From Sulfopaludibacter sp035606355 (GTDB lineage: Bacteria; Acidobacteriota; Terriglobia; Bryobacterales; Bryobacteraceae): a stretch of DNA of 64,000 nt. Numbering within the stretch: position 1 is the stretch's first letter; the number at the start of each line of letters is the position of its first letter. The stretch lies in NCBI GenBank assembly GCA_035606355.1, contig DATNFO010000043.1, forward strand, positions 1 to 64,000. Reading direction: 5' to 3'. Positions 43,589 through 53,059 of the stretch are shown here, piece by piece. Both the position numbers and the translations under genes were made by a program. A model generated the notes under the pieces. The model saw only the letters and a list, made by a program, of their open reading frames with translations, did not search any database and was not told the DNA's origin.

Positions 43589-46348
43589 ATGGTGTTCCTC
43601 AGGGCTCTTGCGGCTTTCTTCCTGTTTTTTGCGGCGGGTGATCCGGCTCCCACGATTTCAGTCTCGGGCGGGCTTCAGACGGACAGCGGATTTCAGCCTT
43701 TGGTGTTTACCTGGACCAGTGCGATTCCCGTGCAAGGTTCGGGTTGGCAGCCAGGGGAAGCCGTGACGATCTCTTTGCAAGGTCCGATGAGCGTCGCGCT
43801 CGGGAGTTTGAACGCGGACAGTGCTGGCGCGCTCTCGGGTTCGGTGACCATTCCGTACGACAACGAAATTACCGGGCCGCAAGCGAATATTCCGCGGCCC
43901 GGACTCTATTCCGTGCAGGCCACTGGAACGGCATCGGGCAGCGCGACAGCGGCGTACCAGATTAATCTCTCGCCGGCCACGTACACCGGGGGAAGCAACA
44001 CCATCGATTGGAGCCATGAGCGCGGTACGAGAGTGGGCGTGCTGCCGGGTCCGCTAGCGGCGTATTCGCCGGAGAGGACAGACCCGAACTGGATCTCCGT
44101 GTGGGACAACCAGCCGGTGGAAGTCTACGGCACCGTGGTCGACGTCGGCACCGGCGGAGCGAATCAGGCGGCGCGGATCAGCTTCGAAGACGATCCGCTG
44201 ACGCACTATGCCCACGACGCCAACTTCTATCTGCTGCCCGATGCGAAGTACCGGTGGACCGTGGGCACGGCGAACTATTATTCGAACGGCGAGGACGACT
44301 CGGGTGTCGCGCTCGGACGAATCGAAGTGGAGTGGGAGTCGCAGAACAATGGGAGTCCGGAGTCGTACGGCACCGGGAACATCGGACTGCCGGAGTGGGC
44401 GACGGCGACGAGCGGGGATCGCCTGTACGTGGTGGGCCGGTGGGTGTTGGACGCCGGGCATCCGGAGTTGGGCGATCGCACGGAGATGCATCCGCCGCGG
44501 TTGCTGGCGGTAATGCGGAAGCGACCGGCGACGGCGGGTAATGGCGCGGCGGCGTCGCAGGTGGATATTTATGTGAGCGGGCATGGCGGAGGCGCCAACC
44601 GCTACCCATCCGGGATGGATGCGCTGCTGGACCAGGGAGGCCGCGGCGGCGGGCGGATGCGGGACGTGCTGAGCGCCGCAGATCAGGAGACGTACTATCA
44701 GGCAGGTCCGCTGCCGCTGCTCGAAGTTCCCATTGTGGATTTGCTGGTGAAGTTGCTCAGCGGCGGAAGTGTGAGTGCGCCGATCCATTCGACCGCGGGG
44801 CCGAGCGCGTTCAGTTGGGGCGCTCCGGCGGCGGAGAATCAGCCTGTGAACGATCGCGATTACGATTTCGACGTGCCGCTGCCCGGCGTTCCGGCGGGCG
44901 CGGCGGTTAGCGTCGAAGCCGTGACGCACCCGCAGCACAGCACCGGGGTCACTGAGACGGTGAGTTACGGGAAGGCGGCGGATGGGTCGATGGTGGCGCA
45001 TGTTCATCTGCCGTATCGCGGCGGGGACAACGGAATTTATGCGCGGACGCTGAAGTTCAGTTGGAACGCGCCGGCGCCGCCGCATCATTTTCGCGTCACG
45101 TTGAATCAGTTGGCCGTGAAGAGCCTGCCGGGCGAATGGCACCTGTGGAGCGATGCCGGCGGGCAATGGACGTATCTGCGCTCGATCGCTCCGGCGCTCA
45201 AGAAAACGACGCAAGGGCAGACGATCTCGCTGCCGGGTGCGTCCTACGACCTGTACCTTCGCGATACGGACAAGCTGCGGGTTCTGGTGCAGGGGTATAA
45301 CGCCGAGTGCGTGGACGGCTTGTTCGGAACGCTGTTCGGACAGCCATCGTACGAAGCGGGAATTCAACTGTTGGAGACATGCGGACCGGTCAATAACGAC
45401 GACCTGGGAGGGGCGCTGCTGGAACTGCCCGCGCTGCCTTCGTCGCAGGGCGACTACGTGGTGACGGCCGATGCCGAAGGGCAGACGGGCGGGGGTGCTT
45501 TCCAGGTGGCCATTCGCGTGGATGATTTGAGCGCTACGCCGGTGTCGGCGGAATGTCAGGGTCGCGGGGCGCTGACGCCGTCGATCGGCCAGGGACGTGT
45601 GGTGGGCGCGGGGCTCGGGCAGCCCGCGGTGACGCAGCTTTCGCCGGACGGGTTGATGAGCATTTTCGGACAAGGGTTCGCTCCGGCGGGTCTGGCGCGC
45701 GGGTTGACGGGCGCGGATGTGCAGGGCGGCCAGGCGCCGGTGAATTTGGGATGCACGTGCGTGGCAGTGGATCACCAGCTTGCGCCGTTGACTTACGTGT
45801 CGCCGGGGCAGATCAATTTCCAGGCGCCGTCGGGAATCCGCGACGGCAGCTTCCCGGTTCAGGTAATCGCCAATTGCGGCGCAGCGGGGCAGGCGCTGAG
45901 CGCTTCGCAGACAGTAGGGGCGTCGCAGGCGGCTCCGGAGTTTTTCTTTTTTCAGCAGAACGCCAATGGCGCGAATCCGGTGGCGGCGACGGATGCCGTA
46001 AGCGGGGCTCTGATCGGGCCGGCCGGATTGTTGCCGGGCGCGGTGTTCACTCCCGCGAAGCCGGGCGAATTTGTGGCGTTGTATGCGACGGGGTTGGGTG
46101 TGACTGAACCGCAGTTTGCGACGGGAGCGGTGGCGAGCCAGACAGCTCCGGCGGTGTATCCCGTGACGGTGACTGTGGGTGGTGTTGCGGCAGACGTGTT
46201 GTACGCGGGTGCGGCTCCGGGATATGTAGGGCTGTATCAGGTGAATATTCGGATACCGGCAGGGCTAGCAAGCGGAAATTTTCCGGTGACGTTGAGTGTG
46301 AAAGGGGTGAATACTGCGGTGGGGGCGTTTCTGGCTGTGGGGCAGTGA
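43589..46348 (+). CDS. TIGR03437 family secreted protein (919 aa)
   Basis: A large exported protein with a hydrophobic N-terminus (FLRALAAFFLFFAAGDPAP). The last 230 residues are the TIGR03437 domain, which is nearly restricted to Solibacter-like acidobacteria: SIFGQGFAPAGLA, YVSPGQINFQAPSGI, PGEFVALYATGLGVTEP and YVGLYQVNIRIPAGLASG. The earlier part has an Ig-like start (VQGSGWQPGEAVTISLQGP) and a beta-rich body with many Asp/Asn turns. Function unknown; probably an outer surface or secreted adhesin-like protein. It is convergent with the TonB-dependent receptor, with repeat A in the gap. Confidence 0.85.
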   Translation: MVFLRALAAFFLFFAAGDPAPTISVSGGLQTDSGFQPLVFTWTSAIPVQGSGWQPGEAVTISLQGPMSVALGSLNADSAGALSGSVTIPYDNEITGPQANIPRPGLYSVQATGTASGSATAAYQINLSPATYTGGSNTIDWSHERGTRVGVLPGPLAAYSPERTDPNWISVWDNQPVEVYGTVVDVGTGGANQAARISFEDDPLTHYAHDANFYLLPDAKYRWTVGTANYYSNGEDDSGVALGRIEVEWESQNNGSPESYGTGNIGLPEWATATSGDRLYVVGRWVLDAGHPELGDRTEMHPPRLLAVMRKRPATAGNGAAASQVDIYVSGHGGGANRYPSGMDALLDQGGRGGGRMRDVLSAADQETYYQAGPLPLLEVPIVDLLVKLLSGGSVSAPIHSTAGPSAFSWGAPAAENQPVNDRDYDFDVPLPGVPAGAAVSVEAVTHPQHSTGVTETVSYGKAADGSMVAHVHLPYRGGDNGIYARTLKFSWNAPAPPHHFRVTLNQLAVKSLPGEWHLWSDAGGQWTYLRSIAPALKKTTQGQTISLPGASYDLYLRDTDKLRVLVQGYNAECVDGLFGTLFGQPSYEAGIQLLETCGPVNNDDLGGALLELPALPSSQGDYVVTADAEGQTGGGAFQVAIRVDDLSATPVSAECQGRGALTPSIGQGRVVGAGLGQPAVTQLSPDGLMSIFGQGFAPAGLARGLTGADVQGGQAPVNLGCTCVAVDHQLAPLTYVSPGQINFQAPSGIRDGSFPVQVIANCGAAGQALSASQTVGASQAAPEFFFFQQNANGANPVAATDAVSGALIGPAGLLPGAVFTPAKPGEFVALYATGLGVTEPQFATGAVASQTAPAVYPVTVTVGGVAADVLYAGAAPGYVGLYQVNIRIPAGLASGNFPVTLSVKGVNTAVGAFLAVGQ

Positions 46349-46388
46349 CGATCAGGACGCGGTTCCGGGCTCAGGGCTATGGAAGATT

Positions 46389-46464
46389 GGGACGCGGATG
46401 AACGCGAATCAACGCTGATGGCCTTTTGGTTTCATCTGCGTTGATCTGCGTTCATCTGCGTCCC
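46389..46464. repeat. Repeat family A, full palindrome between convergent genes
   Basis: Left arm GGGACGCGGATGAACGCGAA and right arm TTCATCTGCGTCCC with an inner TTGATCTGCG, folding into a long imperfect hairpin. It fills most of the 123-bp gap between two convergent genes and could terminate transcription from both sides. Confidence 0.85.
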
Positions 46465-46471
46465 GATTGAT

Positions 46472-49400
46472 TTAGAAAACGAGGTTCGCCCGGAGGACCA
46501 TACTGCGGCTGCCGCCGGGGGTAACTCGTCCGAAGCTCGTGCTCGTTAAGCTCAAGCCGCCGAGCCCGATCGTCGGGTGGTTGAACACGTTGCTCGCGGT
46601 GGCTTGCAGCGTGAACTTGTACTTTTCGTGAATCGGCACGACCTTCGTGGCCGACATGTCCGAAGTCCAGTTCCAGGGTCCGCGGATGATGGTGGTCACG
46701 CCGAAGACGCCCGGAGTGGTGTCGTAGGTGAAGTAGCTGTTGGAGGCAGTGCCGTTCGCAGCCAGGTAGGGCGAGAATTCCTGGACCCAACCGTTGCAAC
46801 CGGTGGCCGTGCAGGCGCCGGTGTGCTGGATCTTCAGGCTGTCCTGGAACTGGTTCGCGGTCAGCCCGTTCAGGAAGTTGACGCCGGAAGAAGCGCCGGT
46901 AACGGTGGAGAAGCCGCCGCCGAACGTGGTCGGGGCAGCGGTGGTGATGTTTGTGATGGTGCCGACCGTCCAGCCTCCGACGATGCCATTGATGACGCCG
47001 CCGCGATCCAGCAGCATCTTGTGTCTGCCGAACGGCAGATCGTACGTGCCGATGACGCGGAGAGCATGGCGAATGTCGGACCCGGAATCGCCATAGTTCA
47101 AACCCAGATTGCGGAGCGTGAAGGGCGTGTAGCTCTGGGATTGAATGTTGCTCTGGGAGCCGTTAGCCAGCGAATGCGCCAGGGTGTAGTTGAACGTAAA
47201 CTGCGCTCCGTGGGTCAGCCGAGTGCGCCACTGAGCCTGGAGGGCTTCGTAGTCGGACATACCGGCGGCATCGAGATAGTTGAGACCGCCGGTCTTGGCG
47301 TAGGGGTTGATGTTCCAGAAGTTGAGAGGTCTGCCGGAGCCTGCGTTGCCGGCGCAGGGTTTAAAGTTTGCGCCGCCGACGATGTTGCAGAGGTAGGAGG
47401 TGGTGCTGACCATAGTGCGCGCCTGGCTTCCGGCTGCGCCGTTGGTCAGGTTGGTAAAGAGGCCGGTCCAGTCGGAAGCGTTCGGATTGGTCCCGTTGGC
47501 TCCGAAGGCGGCGGTGAAGATGGGCAGCGGCACTTCGCCGGCGAGTCCGAAGTTATACGGCGAATTGCCCTTTCCGTTCGCCTGGTTAATCGCCAGATTG
47601 CTCTGCGCGTTCTTGAATTCCTGGAGGAAGCCGTTTTCGAAGATATTCACTTCGTTGAGGTTCAATCCCAACCAGGTGTGCAGAACGAGGTTGCCGACGT
47701 AATTGACTTCCAGAACGCTGGAGCCGAGCTCGCGCTGAACACCGAGGTTCCAAGACTGCACATACGGGAGGCGGATGTTCGGATTCATTGCGTACTCGCC
47801 CTGGCCGAATACCTGATCGCCGGGGATGTTGGGGGACCATGTGGTCGGCGTCAGGAGGTAGGCGGGTGTGGCGGTCGGGCTGCCGAGGTACAGCGAACCG
47901 GGTTTGAAATATCCGGGACCGGTCTGCGTGGGATCCGGGCTGGCGCTGCCTTGTTGATAGAAGAACAGACCTTCGGAACCGAAGGCCCAAATGTTCTGAG
48001 CGCCATCCTGATAGTTGCGGATGGAGTAGGCGCTGCGAATCACGGTCTTATTGCCGCCCATGAGTTTGCCGAGGAAACCCTTGTCCACTCTGGGATTCCA
48101 CGCCAATGCGAACGCCGGCTGCGGAGTTTTCCAAATCGTGTTGTACTTGTGCACGGACGCCGTAAAGCTGGGGTCGCCGATGCCTCCGAGCGTGCCGGGC
48201 TGGAAGAGCGCGCCAACCGGGGTCGGGCCCCAGATGTCAGCGAACGAGTTCGCGCTGGTGTACGCGCCGTCCTTGTCGTGATCGTCGCCCACGATGTCCC
48301 ACCGGATTCCATAGTTCAAAGTGAGGGTCGGGGTGACGCGCCAGCGGTCCTGAAGCCAGAATCCCAAAGATTGCTGCACTTCGTTCAGATTGTATTGCCC
48401 GTACGGCTTGTAATTCTTGGTGGCCGGGTCGAGCGGCCGGCCGACAGCGATGCTCGAAGAAGAGATATCGCCGATCAGGGTTGCATAAAGGTTGCGAGCG
48501 TTGCCCTGAAAGGTCGTGTTCATGCCGGGCAGACTCTGCGTCGCGGCGTTAATAGCGGCATAAGCCGGATCGGAGCTGTTGATGCCCAGGCTGTAGTTGG
48601 ACCAGCCGCCGGGGCCGTTCCAGTAACGATCCCATTCGCGGAACCCGGAGAAGCCGGCGACCACAGCATGCTTTCCATGGATCCACGTCGCAGTGTCGTT
48701 GATGCTGTACATCGAGTAGAGCGACGAGATGGCGGTGCGGGGGAAGGAACCGCTGTACGGGCCGGTGCCGTAGCCCCAGGTTACGTGTTCAATATCGGGA
48801 AGGTTGAGGCCGAGGCTCTCGGGGTCGAAGATGCTGTACTGGTACAGGTAACCGAGACGCAGGTTGTTGAACAACGTCGGCGTTACGGCGTACTCAACTC
48901 CGAGGCCGACGATCTTGTTGTTGGAGCGATACGAGGTATTGTCGGCAAAGCTGTCAATGGTGGGGAAGTTCGGCGTATAGGTCTGAGGCGAACTCTGCTT
49001 TTGTTGGGTGTAGGAGAGGCTCAAGCGCAACTTTTCGGTCGCGTTGTAGTCGAAGCGGGCGGTGGGATAGTAGATCGTGGTGTTGGACGGGTTGGTGAAG
49101 GTCACGCTGGAAACGTTGGGGTCGGACGCGCTCGGAATGACATTGCCTTTGCCGAGAACGCTATTGATCGCCGACAACTGGCTCTTGATCACCGGGTTCA
49201 GGGCAGTCGGCAGGCCATTCGCCTGGGCGATCTGGAAGAGGTTCACCTGCACCGGCGCGCCGGTGGGTCCGAGGTACTGATAGATGCCCTGCTGGGCGAG
49301 CGGGTTGAGAATTGTCGATGAGTAGGTGGAGGTGTTGGGGTTCTTTTGTTCAGCGAAGGTGCCGAAGAAGAACAGCTTGTTCCTCTTGATGGGGCCGCCC

Positions 49401-50284
49401 ACGCTGCCGCCGAAGTTGTTGTACTTGGTGATGGAGCGCGGAGTGCCGACGCCGAACGCGTTCACGTTGGCGTTGTTGCTCCACGAATTCGCATTCAGTA
49501 CGGTGTTGCGGAAATCTTCGTAAAGCATGCCGTGGAAATCGTTGGAACCGCGCTTAGTGACGATGCTGATGCGCATGGCGGATGTGCCGTTGCCGCCGAG
49601 GTCCATCTGTGAAGTGGTAACGGTGAACTCGGCGATGTTCTCAATGCGCGGATCGACGACGCTCGAACCATAACCGCCGAACATTCCCGAATCCCGAAAC
49701 CGGTTGCTCATGCTCTGCGTGCCATCGAACTCCGCGGAGACGGTCGCACCGCCCGGGAGGTTATTGAACGTGCCGCTCGCATAGCCGGGCGTGTTGGTCA
49801 CGAGGTTGAACGCATTCCGCGTCAACTGCGGGAGGTTGAAGACCTGCTTGGTATCGAAGTTCGTCGACAGTGCGCTCGACTCCGTCTGGACCAGAGGAGA
49901 TTCGGACGCGGTCACGGTGATCGACTCGGTGGTGGTGCCGACTTTGAGGGTGGCCTTGACTTCGGTTTCGAGGCTGGTCTGGATGACCACGGACTCGAAG
50001 ACCTGGTTCGAGAACCCCTGCGCGGAGACTGTCAGCGTGTACGTTCCTCCGGGCAAATTCAGGAATCGACCTACGCCGTTCGCCTGTGTTGTGGCGTGAC
50101 GCAAATCGTTGGTTGCGAGATCCTTGACTTCAAGGGTTGCGCCCGCAATGGTGGCGCCGGACGGGTCGACTGCGGTAACGGTCAGGTTACCGCCGGTGGT
50201 CGTGGTCTGCCCCCAGGCCGCTGTGATTCCGACGAGGATACAACAGATGGCGAGAGCGAAGCGTATGCGAGAGTTTGTTTTCAA
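46472..50284 (-). CDS. TonB-dependent receptor, Oar-like
   Basis: An outer-membrane receptor of about 1270 residues. After the signal peptide (ALAICCILVGITAAWGQ) comes a carboxypeptidase-regulatory domain (TVDPSG-type, GRFLNLPGGTYTLTVSAQGF), a plug with FNLPQLTRNAFNLV, and a beta-barrel ending in F (RSMVLRANLVF). The frame opens with TTG at 50299, but that codon overlaps the GGAGG signal (50294-50298); the TTG at 50284, 8 bp after it, fits better. Such receptors import oligosaccharides or other large solutes. No neighbouring SusD gene is present. Confidence 0.92.
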   Translation of the reverse strand: MKTNSRIRFALAICCILVGITAAWGQTTTTGGNLTVTAVDPSGATIAGATLEVKDLATNDLRHATTQANGVGRFLNLPGGTYTLTVSAQGFSNQVFESVVIQTSLETEVKATLKVGTTTESITVTASESPLVQTESSALSTNFDTKQVFNLPQLTRNAFNLVTNTPGYASGTFNNLPGGATVSAEFDGTQSMSNRFRDSGMFGGYGSSVVDPRIENIAEFTVTTSQMDLGGNGTSAMRISIVTKRGSNDFHGMLYEDFRNTVLNANSWSNNANVNAFGVGTPRSITKYNNFGGSVGGPIKRNKLFFFGTFAEQKNPNTSTYSSTILNPLAQQGIYQYLGPTGAPVQVNLFQIAQANGLPTALNPVIKSQLSAINSVLGKGNVIPSASDPNVSSVTFTNPSNTTIYYPTARFDYNATEKLRLSLSYTQQKQSSPQTYTPNFPTIDSFADNTSYRSNNKIVGLGVEYAVTPTLFNNLRLGYLYQYSIFDPESLGLNLPDIEHVTWGYGTGPYSGSFPRTAISSLYSMYSINDTATWIHGKHAVVAGFSGFREWDRYWNGPGGWSNYSLGINSSDPAYAAINAATQSLPGMNTTFQGNARNLYATLIGDISSSSIAVGRPLDPATKNYKPYGQYNLNEVQQSLGFWLQDRWRVTPTLTLNYGIRWDIVGDDHDKDGAYTSANSFADIWGPTPVGALFQPGTLGGIGDPSFTASVHKYNTIWKTPQPAFALAWNPRVDKGFLGKLMGGNKTVIRSAYSIRNYQDGAQNIWAFGSEGLFFYQQGSASPDPTQTGPGYFKPGSLYLGSPTATPAYLLTPTTWSPNIPGDQVFGQGEYAMNPNIRLPYVQSWNLGVQRELGSSVLEVNYVGNLVLHTWLGLNLNEVNIFENGFLQEFKNAQSNLAINQANGKGNSPYNFGLAGEVPLPIFTAAFGANGTNPNASDWTGLFTNLTNGAAGSQARTMVSTTSYLCNIVGGANFKPCAGNAGSGRPLNFWNINPYAKTGGLNYLDAAGMSDYEALQAQWRTRLTHGAQFTFNYTLAHSLANGSQSNIQSQSYTPFTLRNLGLNYGDSGSDIRHALRVIGTYDLPFGRHKMLLDRGGVINGIVGGWTVGTITNITTAAPTTFGGGFSTVTGASSGVNFLNGLTANQFQDSLKIQHTGACTATGCNGWVQEFSPYLAANGTASNSYFTYDTTPGVFGVTTIIRGPWNWTSDMSATKVVPIHEKYKFTLQATASNVFNHPTIGLGGLSLTSTSFGRVTPGGSRSMVLRANLVF

Positions 50285-50355
50285 CAACTTAACCTCCAAA
50301 GCAGCCGCCCGATGCGTGCGCTGTGAAATCGCTTACATGCGTGGCGTTTAACTTA

Positions 50356-50384
50356 ATACAATTCATCGACAGGGGGTTTGTCAA
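50356..50384 (-). promoter_or_regulatory. Promoter of the TonB-dependent receptor gene
   Basis: On the minus strand a perfect -35 TTGACA (50384-50379) is followed 17 bp later by TTGTAT (50361-50356). The transcript would have a leader of about 65 nt before the TTG start. The -10 is weak, so confidence is moderate. Confidence 0.5.
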
Positions 50385-50474
50385 GGAAACTGTCCGATTT
50401 ATTTCAGTTTCAGGTCCGGTTGACGGTTGTTGGAAAATGGAGAACGGACGGATTGCGCCTCGCTGCGGCGCTAT

Positions 50475-50679
50475 CGCCTTTCGATGCACCTTTTACCGCT
50501 TCCTTACGGTCGCGGCTCCGTTAATAGAATCAACTACATACGGAGCCGTGACCGTTAGAGAGCGGCAAATGGTGCCGGGGATTCGCGTGGTTTTTGGGTC
50601 GGCAATAATGAAATTCGATAATTTTTCACAGTCCCGCATGGGAGCGGTAAAAGGTGCCGGGAATGCGAGTGCGTTTTGA
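50475..50679. repeat. Repeat family C, inverted arrangement
   Basis: Starts with TTCGATGCACCTTTTACCGC and TTACGGTCGCGGCTCCGT, then an inverted ACGGAGCCGTGACCGTTAG arm and a second inverted GGAGCGGTAAAAGGTGCCGG arm. It fills most of the gap between the divergent upstream side of the receptor gene and the 3' end of the dehydrogenase gene. Apart from the promoter noted, no other feature is seen between 50300 and 50693. Confidence 0.85.
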
Positions 50680-50693
50680 AGTCGGCGCTGCGG

Positions 50694-52238
50694 TTATCTG
50701 AGCTCTTCGGGGAGCATTTCGGCCGGGGCGTCCTGGTAGCAGATCGGGCGGGCGAAGCGGTAGATGGCGCGGCCTCCTACGCTCGTACTTCGACCGTCGC
50801 TCGTGGCCGGCCAGGGGCCGCCGTGGACCATCGACCAGTTGACTTCGACTCCGGTCGGGAAGCCCGAGAAGAGGATCCGGCCGACTTTGGTTTCGAGGAC
50901 CGACACAAGCCGGCGGACGGTTTCTTCATCGCCGGGACCCGAGTGAATGGTCGCGGTGAGATTGCCTTCCAACTCATTCGCGACTTCGACCGCCTGCTCG
51001 GAATCCAGGTAGCGAACCAGGAGCGTGCTGGGGCCGAAGACTTCGTCGGCGAGCTGCGGGTTGCCGAGAAGGCCCTTCGCGTCCGTTTCAAAGAGCGCCG
51101 GGCCAGCCGCCTGCGGGGCAGGGGACCAGGGGATCAGGGTGCGAACGGCGGTTTCTCCGGTGCGCTTGGAGACCAGCGCGTCGTAGTTCTCGCGAATGCC
51201 TTCGTTGAGCATCGGGGTCGGCGCGGTTGATTTCATCTTCTCGGTGAGTTCGATGGTGAACGTGTCGGCTTGCGCGTTGCGCGGGAGAAGCACGAGTCCG
51301 GGATTGGTGCAGAACTGGCCGACGCCGAGCGTAACGGAGGTGTGCAGTCCGGCAGCGAGCTGCGGGCCGCGTTCGGCGAGCGCTCCAGGCAGAATGAAAA
51401 CCGGGTTGACGCTGCTCATTTCGGCATAGAACGGTATCCGCTCTTTGCGGGATTCGGCGGTCTTCAGAAGCGCCATGCCGCCGCGGCGCGAGCCGGTGAA
51501 GCCGACGGCTTTGATGGCTCCGTGAGCGACCAGCGCTTGCCCGATGTCATAGCCGACGCTGAACAGGAGCGAGAACACACCGTCCGGCATGTTCGTGGCT
51601 TCGGCGGCTTCGCGGATCGCGGCGCCGCACATTTCCGCCGTGCCGGGATGGCCGAAATGGGCGTTGACGATGACCGGGTTACCCGCGGCGAGGGCGCTGG
51701 CGGTGTCGCCGCCCGCCACGGAGAAAGCGAGCGGAAAGTTGCTGGCGCAGAAGACGGCGACCGGACCGAGCGGCCGATACATGGAGCGAGTGTCGGGTTT
51801 GGGCGGCGTGCGGGCCGGGTCGGCGCGATCAATGCGCACATCGACCCACGTGCCTTCCTCTACGATCTGCGCGAAAAAGCGGAGTTGGGCGATGGTTCGG
51901 CCGCGCTCGCCGCGAACGCGCCCTTCCGGGAGCGCGGTTTCGGCCATAGTGCGGTGGATTAGCGGGTCGCCGATGGCTTCGATGCGGTCGGCGATGGCGC
52001 GGAGGAACTCGGCGCGGCGCTGGCGGGAGAAGTCGCGGTAAACGGGGAAGGCGGCTAGCGCGAGACCGGCGGCTTTGTCGAGGTCGTCAAGCGTGGCTCC
52101 GCGGTAGGCGGGTTCGATCTTCTCTCCCGTGGCTGCGTTTTTTCCGAAAAAGACAGGTTCGGTGTTCTCGGTGCGCGCGAACCCGATGATGGATTGTCCG
52201 GTTAGTGTCATAGCGGCAGTGTTCGTTTGCTGGAGCAT
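50694..52238 (-). CDS. Alpha-ketoglutarate semialdehyde dehydrogenase-like aldehyde dehydrogenase
   Basis: A 514-residue NAD(P)-dependent aldehyde dehydrogenase resembling the 2,5-dioxovalerate dehydrogenases that end oxidative sugar-acid pathways. It has GPVAVFCASNFPLAFSVAGG, VGFTGSRRGG, the general base Glu in PFYAEMSSVNPVF and the catalytic Cys in LGVGQFCTNPGLV. The start may be the ATG at 52238 or 52211; neither has a strong ribosome-binding site. It is the last gene of the sugar cluster, separated from araD by repeat B. Confidence 0.85.
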   Translation of the reverse strand: MLQQTNTAAMTLTGQSIIGFARTENTEPVFFGKNAATGEKIEPAYRGATLDDLDKAAGLALAAFPVYRDFSRQRRAEFLRAIADRIEAIGDPLIHRTMAETALPEGRVRGERGRTIAQLRFFAQIVEEGTWVDVRIDRADPARTPPKPDTRSMYRPLGPVAVFCASNFPLAFSVAGGDTASALAAGNPVIVNAHFGHPGTAEMCGAAIREAAEATNMPDGVFSLLFSVGYDIGQALVAHGAIKAVGFTGSRRGGMALLKTAESRKERIPFYAEMSSVNPVFILPGALAERGPQLAAGLHTSVTLGVGQFCTNPGLVLLPRNAQADTFTIELTEKMKSTAPTPMLNEGIRENYDALVSKRTGETAVRTLIPWSPAPQAAGPALFETDAKGLLGNPQLADEVFGPSTLLVRYLDSEQAVEVANELEGNLTATIHSGPGDEETVRRLVSVLETKVGRILFSGFPTGVEVNWSMVHGGPWPATSDGRSTSVGGRAIYRFARPICYQDAPAEMLPEELR

Positions 52239-52243
52239 CGCAG

Positions 52244-52342
52244 TTCACCACAGAGACACAGAGGACGCCGAGAGGGCACAGAGAAGACGTGAGATTGGTT
52301 TTCTCTGTGTCCTCTCTGCGTTCTCTGTGTCTCTGTGGTGAA
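52244..52342. repeat. Repeat family B, full palindrome
   Basis: Left arm TTCACCACAGAGACACAGAG and right arm CTCTGTGTCTCTGTGGTGAA are perfect inverses, with further pairing inside. It lies between araD and the dehydrogenase gene, which are on the same strand. A half copy is at 8162-8207. Confidence 0.9.
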
Positions 52343-52366
52343 ATTACGATGCTTCATCCATTGTAA

Positions 52367-53059
52367 TCATGCCCTTTGCCCGTACGTTGCTTTGGGGCCG
52401 TGCTTGCGGAAGTGGTGCTTGTCTCGCATCGCTTCGCTGATCTGGGTGATTTCCGGGTTGATGGTTATGGTTTGCCAGGCCATCGCGGCGATTTCCTCGA
52501 CGATCACTGCGTTGTGGGCGGCTTCCATGGCGTTTTTGCCCCAGCAAAAGGGAGCGTGGCCGGCGACGAGCGCCCCGGGGCAAGCCAGCGGATCGATGCC
52601 TTTGAGGCGGCGGATGATGGCGACTCCGGTGTTGCCCTCGTAATCCTCTTCGATCTCCTGGGCTGTGAGGGAATCGGTGACAGGAACCGGACCGTGAAAG
52701 TAGTCGGCGTGCGTGGTGCCGAAGCAGGGGATGTCGCGGCGCGCCTGGGCCCATGCCGTCGCGTGGCGGGAGTGCGTGTGCGCGACTCCGCCGATGGTGG
52801 GGAAGGCGCGATAGAGCGCGGCGTGAGTTGCCAGGTCGCTCGACGGTTTGAGTTTGCCTTCGACGATCTTGCCGTCTAGGTCGGCGATCACGATATCTTC
52901 GGGCGTCATCTTGTCATAGGGGACGCCCGACGGTTTGATGGCGAGGAGCCCGCTTTTGCGGTCCACGCCACTGGCGTTTCCGAACGTATAGATGACGAGT
53001 CCGCGGCGGACCAGTTCGAGGTTGGCTTCCAGGACTTCAGCTCGCAGCGCTTCCAGCAC
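52367..53059 (-). CDS. araD: L-ribulose-5-phosphate 4-epimerase
   Basis: A 230-residue class II aldolase/epimerase, the same size as AraD of enteric bacteria. It converts L-ribulose 5-phosphate to D-xylulose 5-phosphate. Motifs: GNASGVDR, IKPSGVPYDKMTPED, the metal ligands in VAHTHSRHATAWAQA and THADYFHGPVPVTD, and ALVAGHAPFCWGK. The start is a GTG at 53059 with GGAGG just upstream; it lies inside the end of the kinase gene (23-nt overlap), so translation is coupled. Confidence 0.93.
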   Translation of the reverse strand: MLEALRAEVLEANLELVRRGLVIYTFGNASGVDRKSGLLAIKPSGVPYDKMTPEDIVIADLDGKIVEGKLKPSSDLATHAALYRAFPTIGGVAHTHSRHATAWAQARRDIPCFGTTHADYFHGPVPVTDSLTAQEIEEDYEGNTGVAIIRRLKGIDPLACPGALVAGHAPFCWGKNAMEAAHNAVIVEEIAAMAWQTITINPEITQISEAMRDKHHFRKHGPKATYGQRA

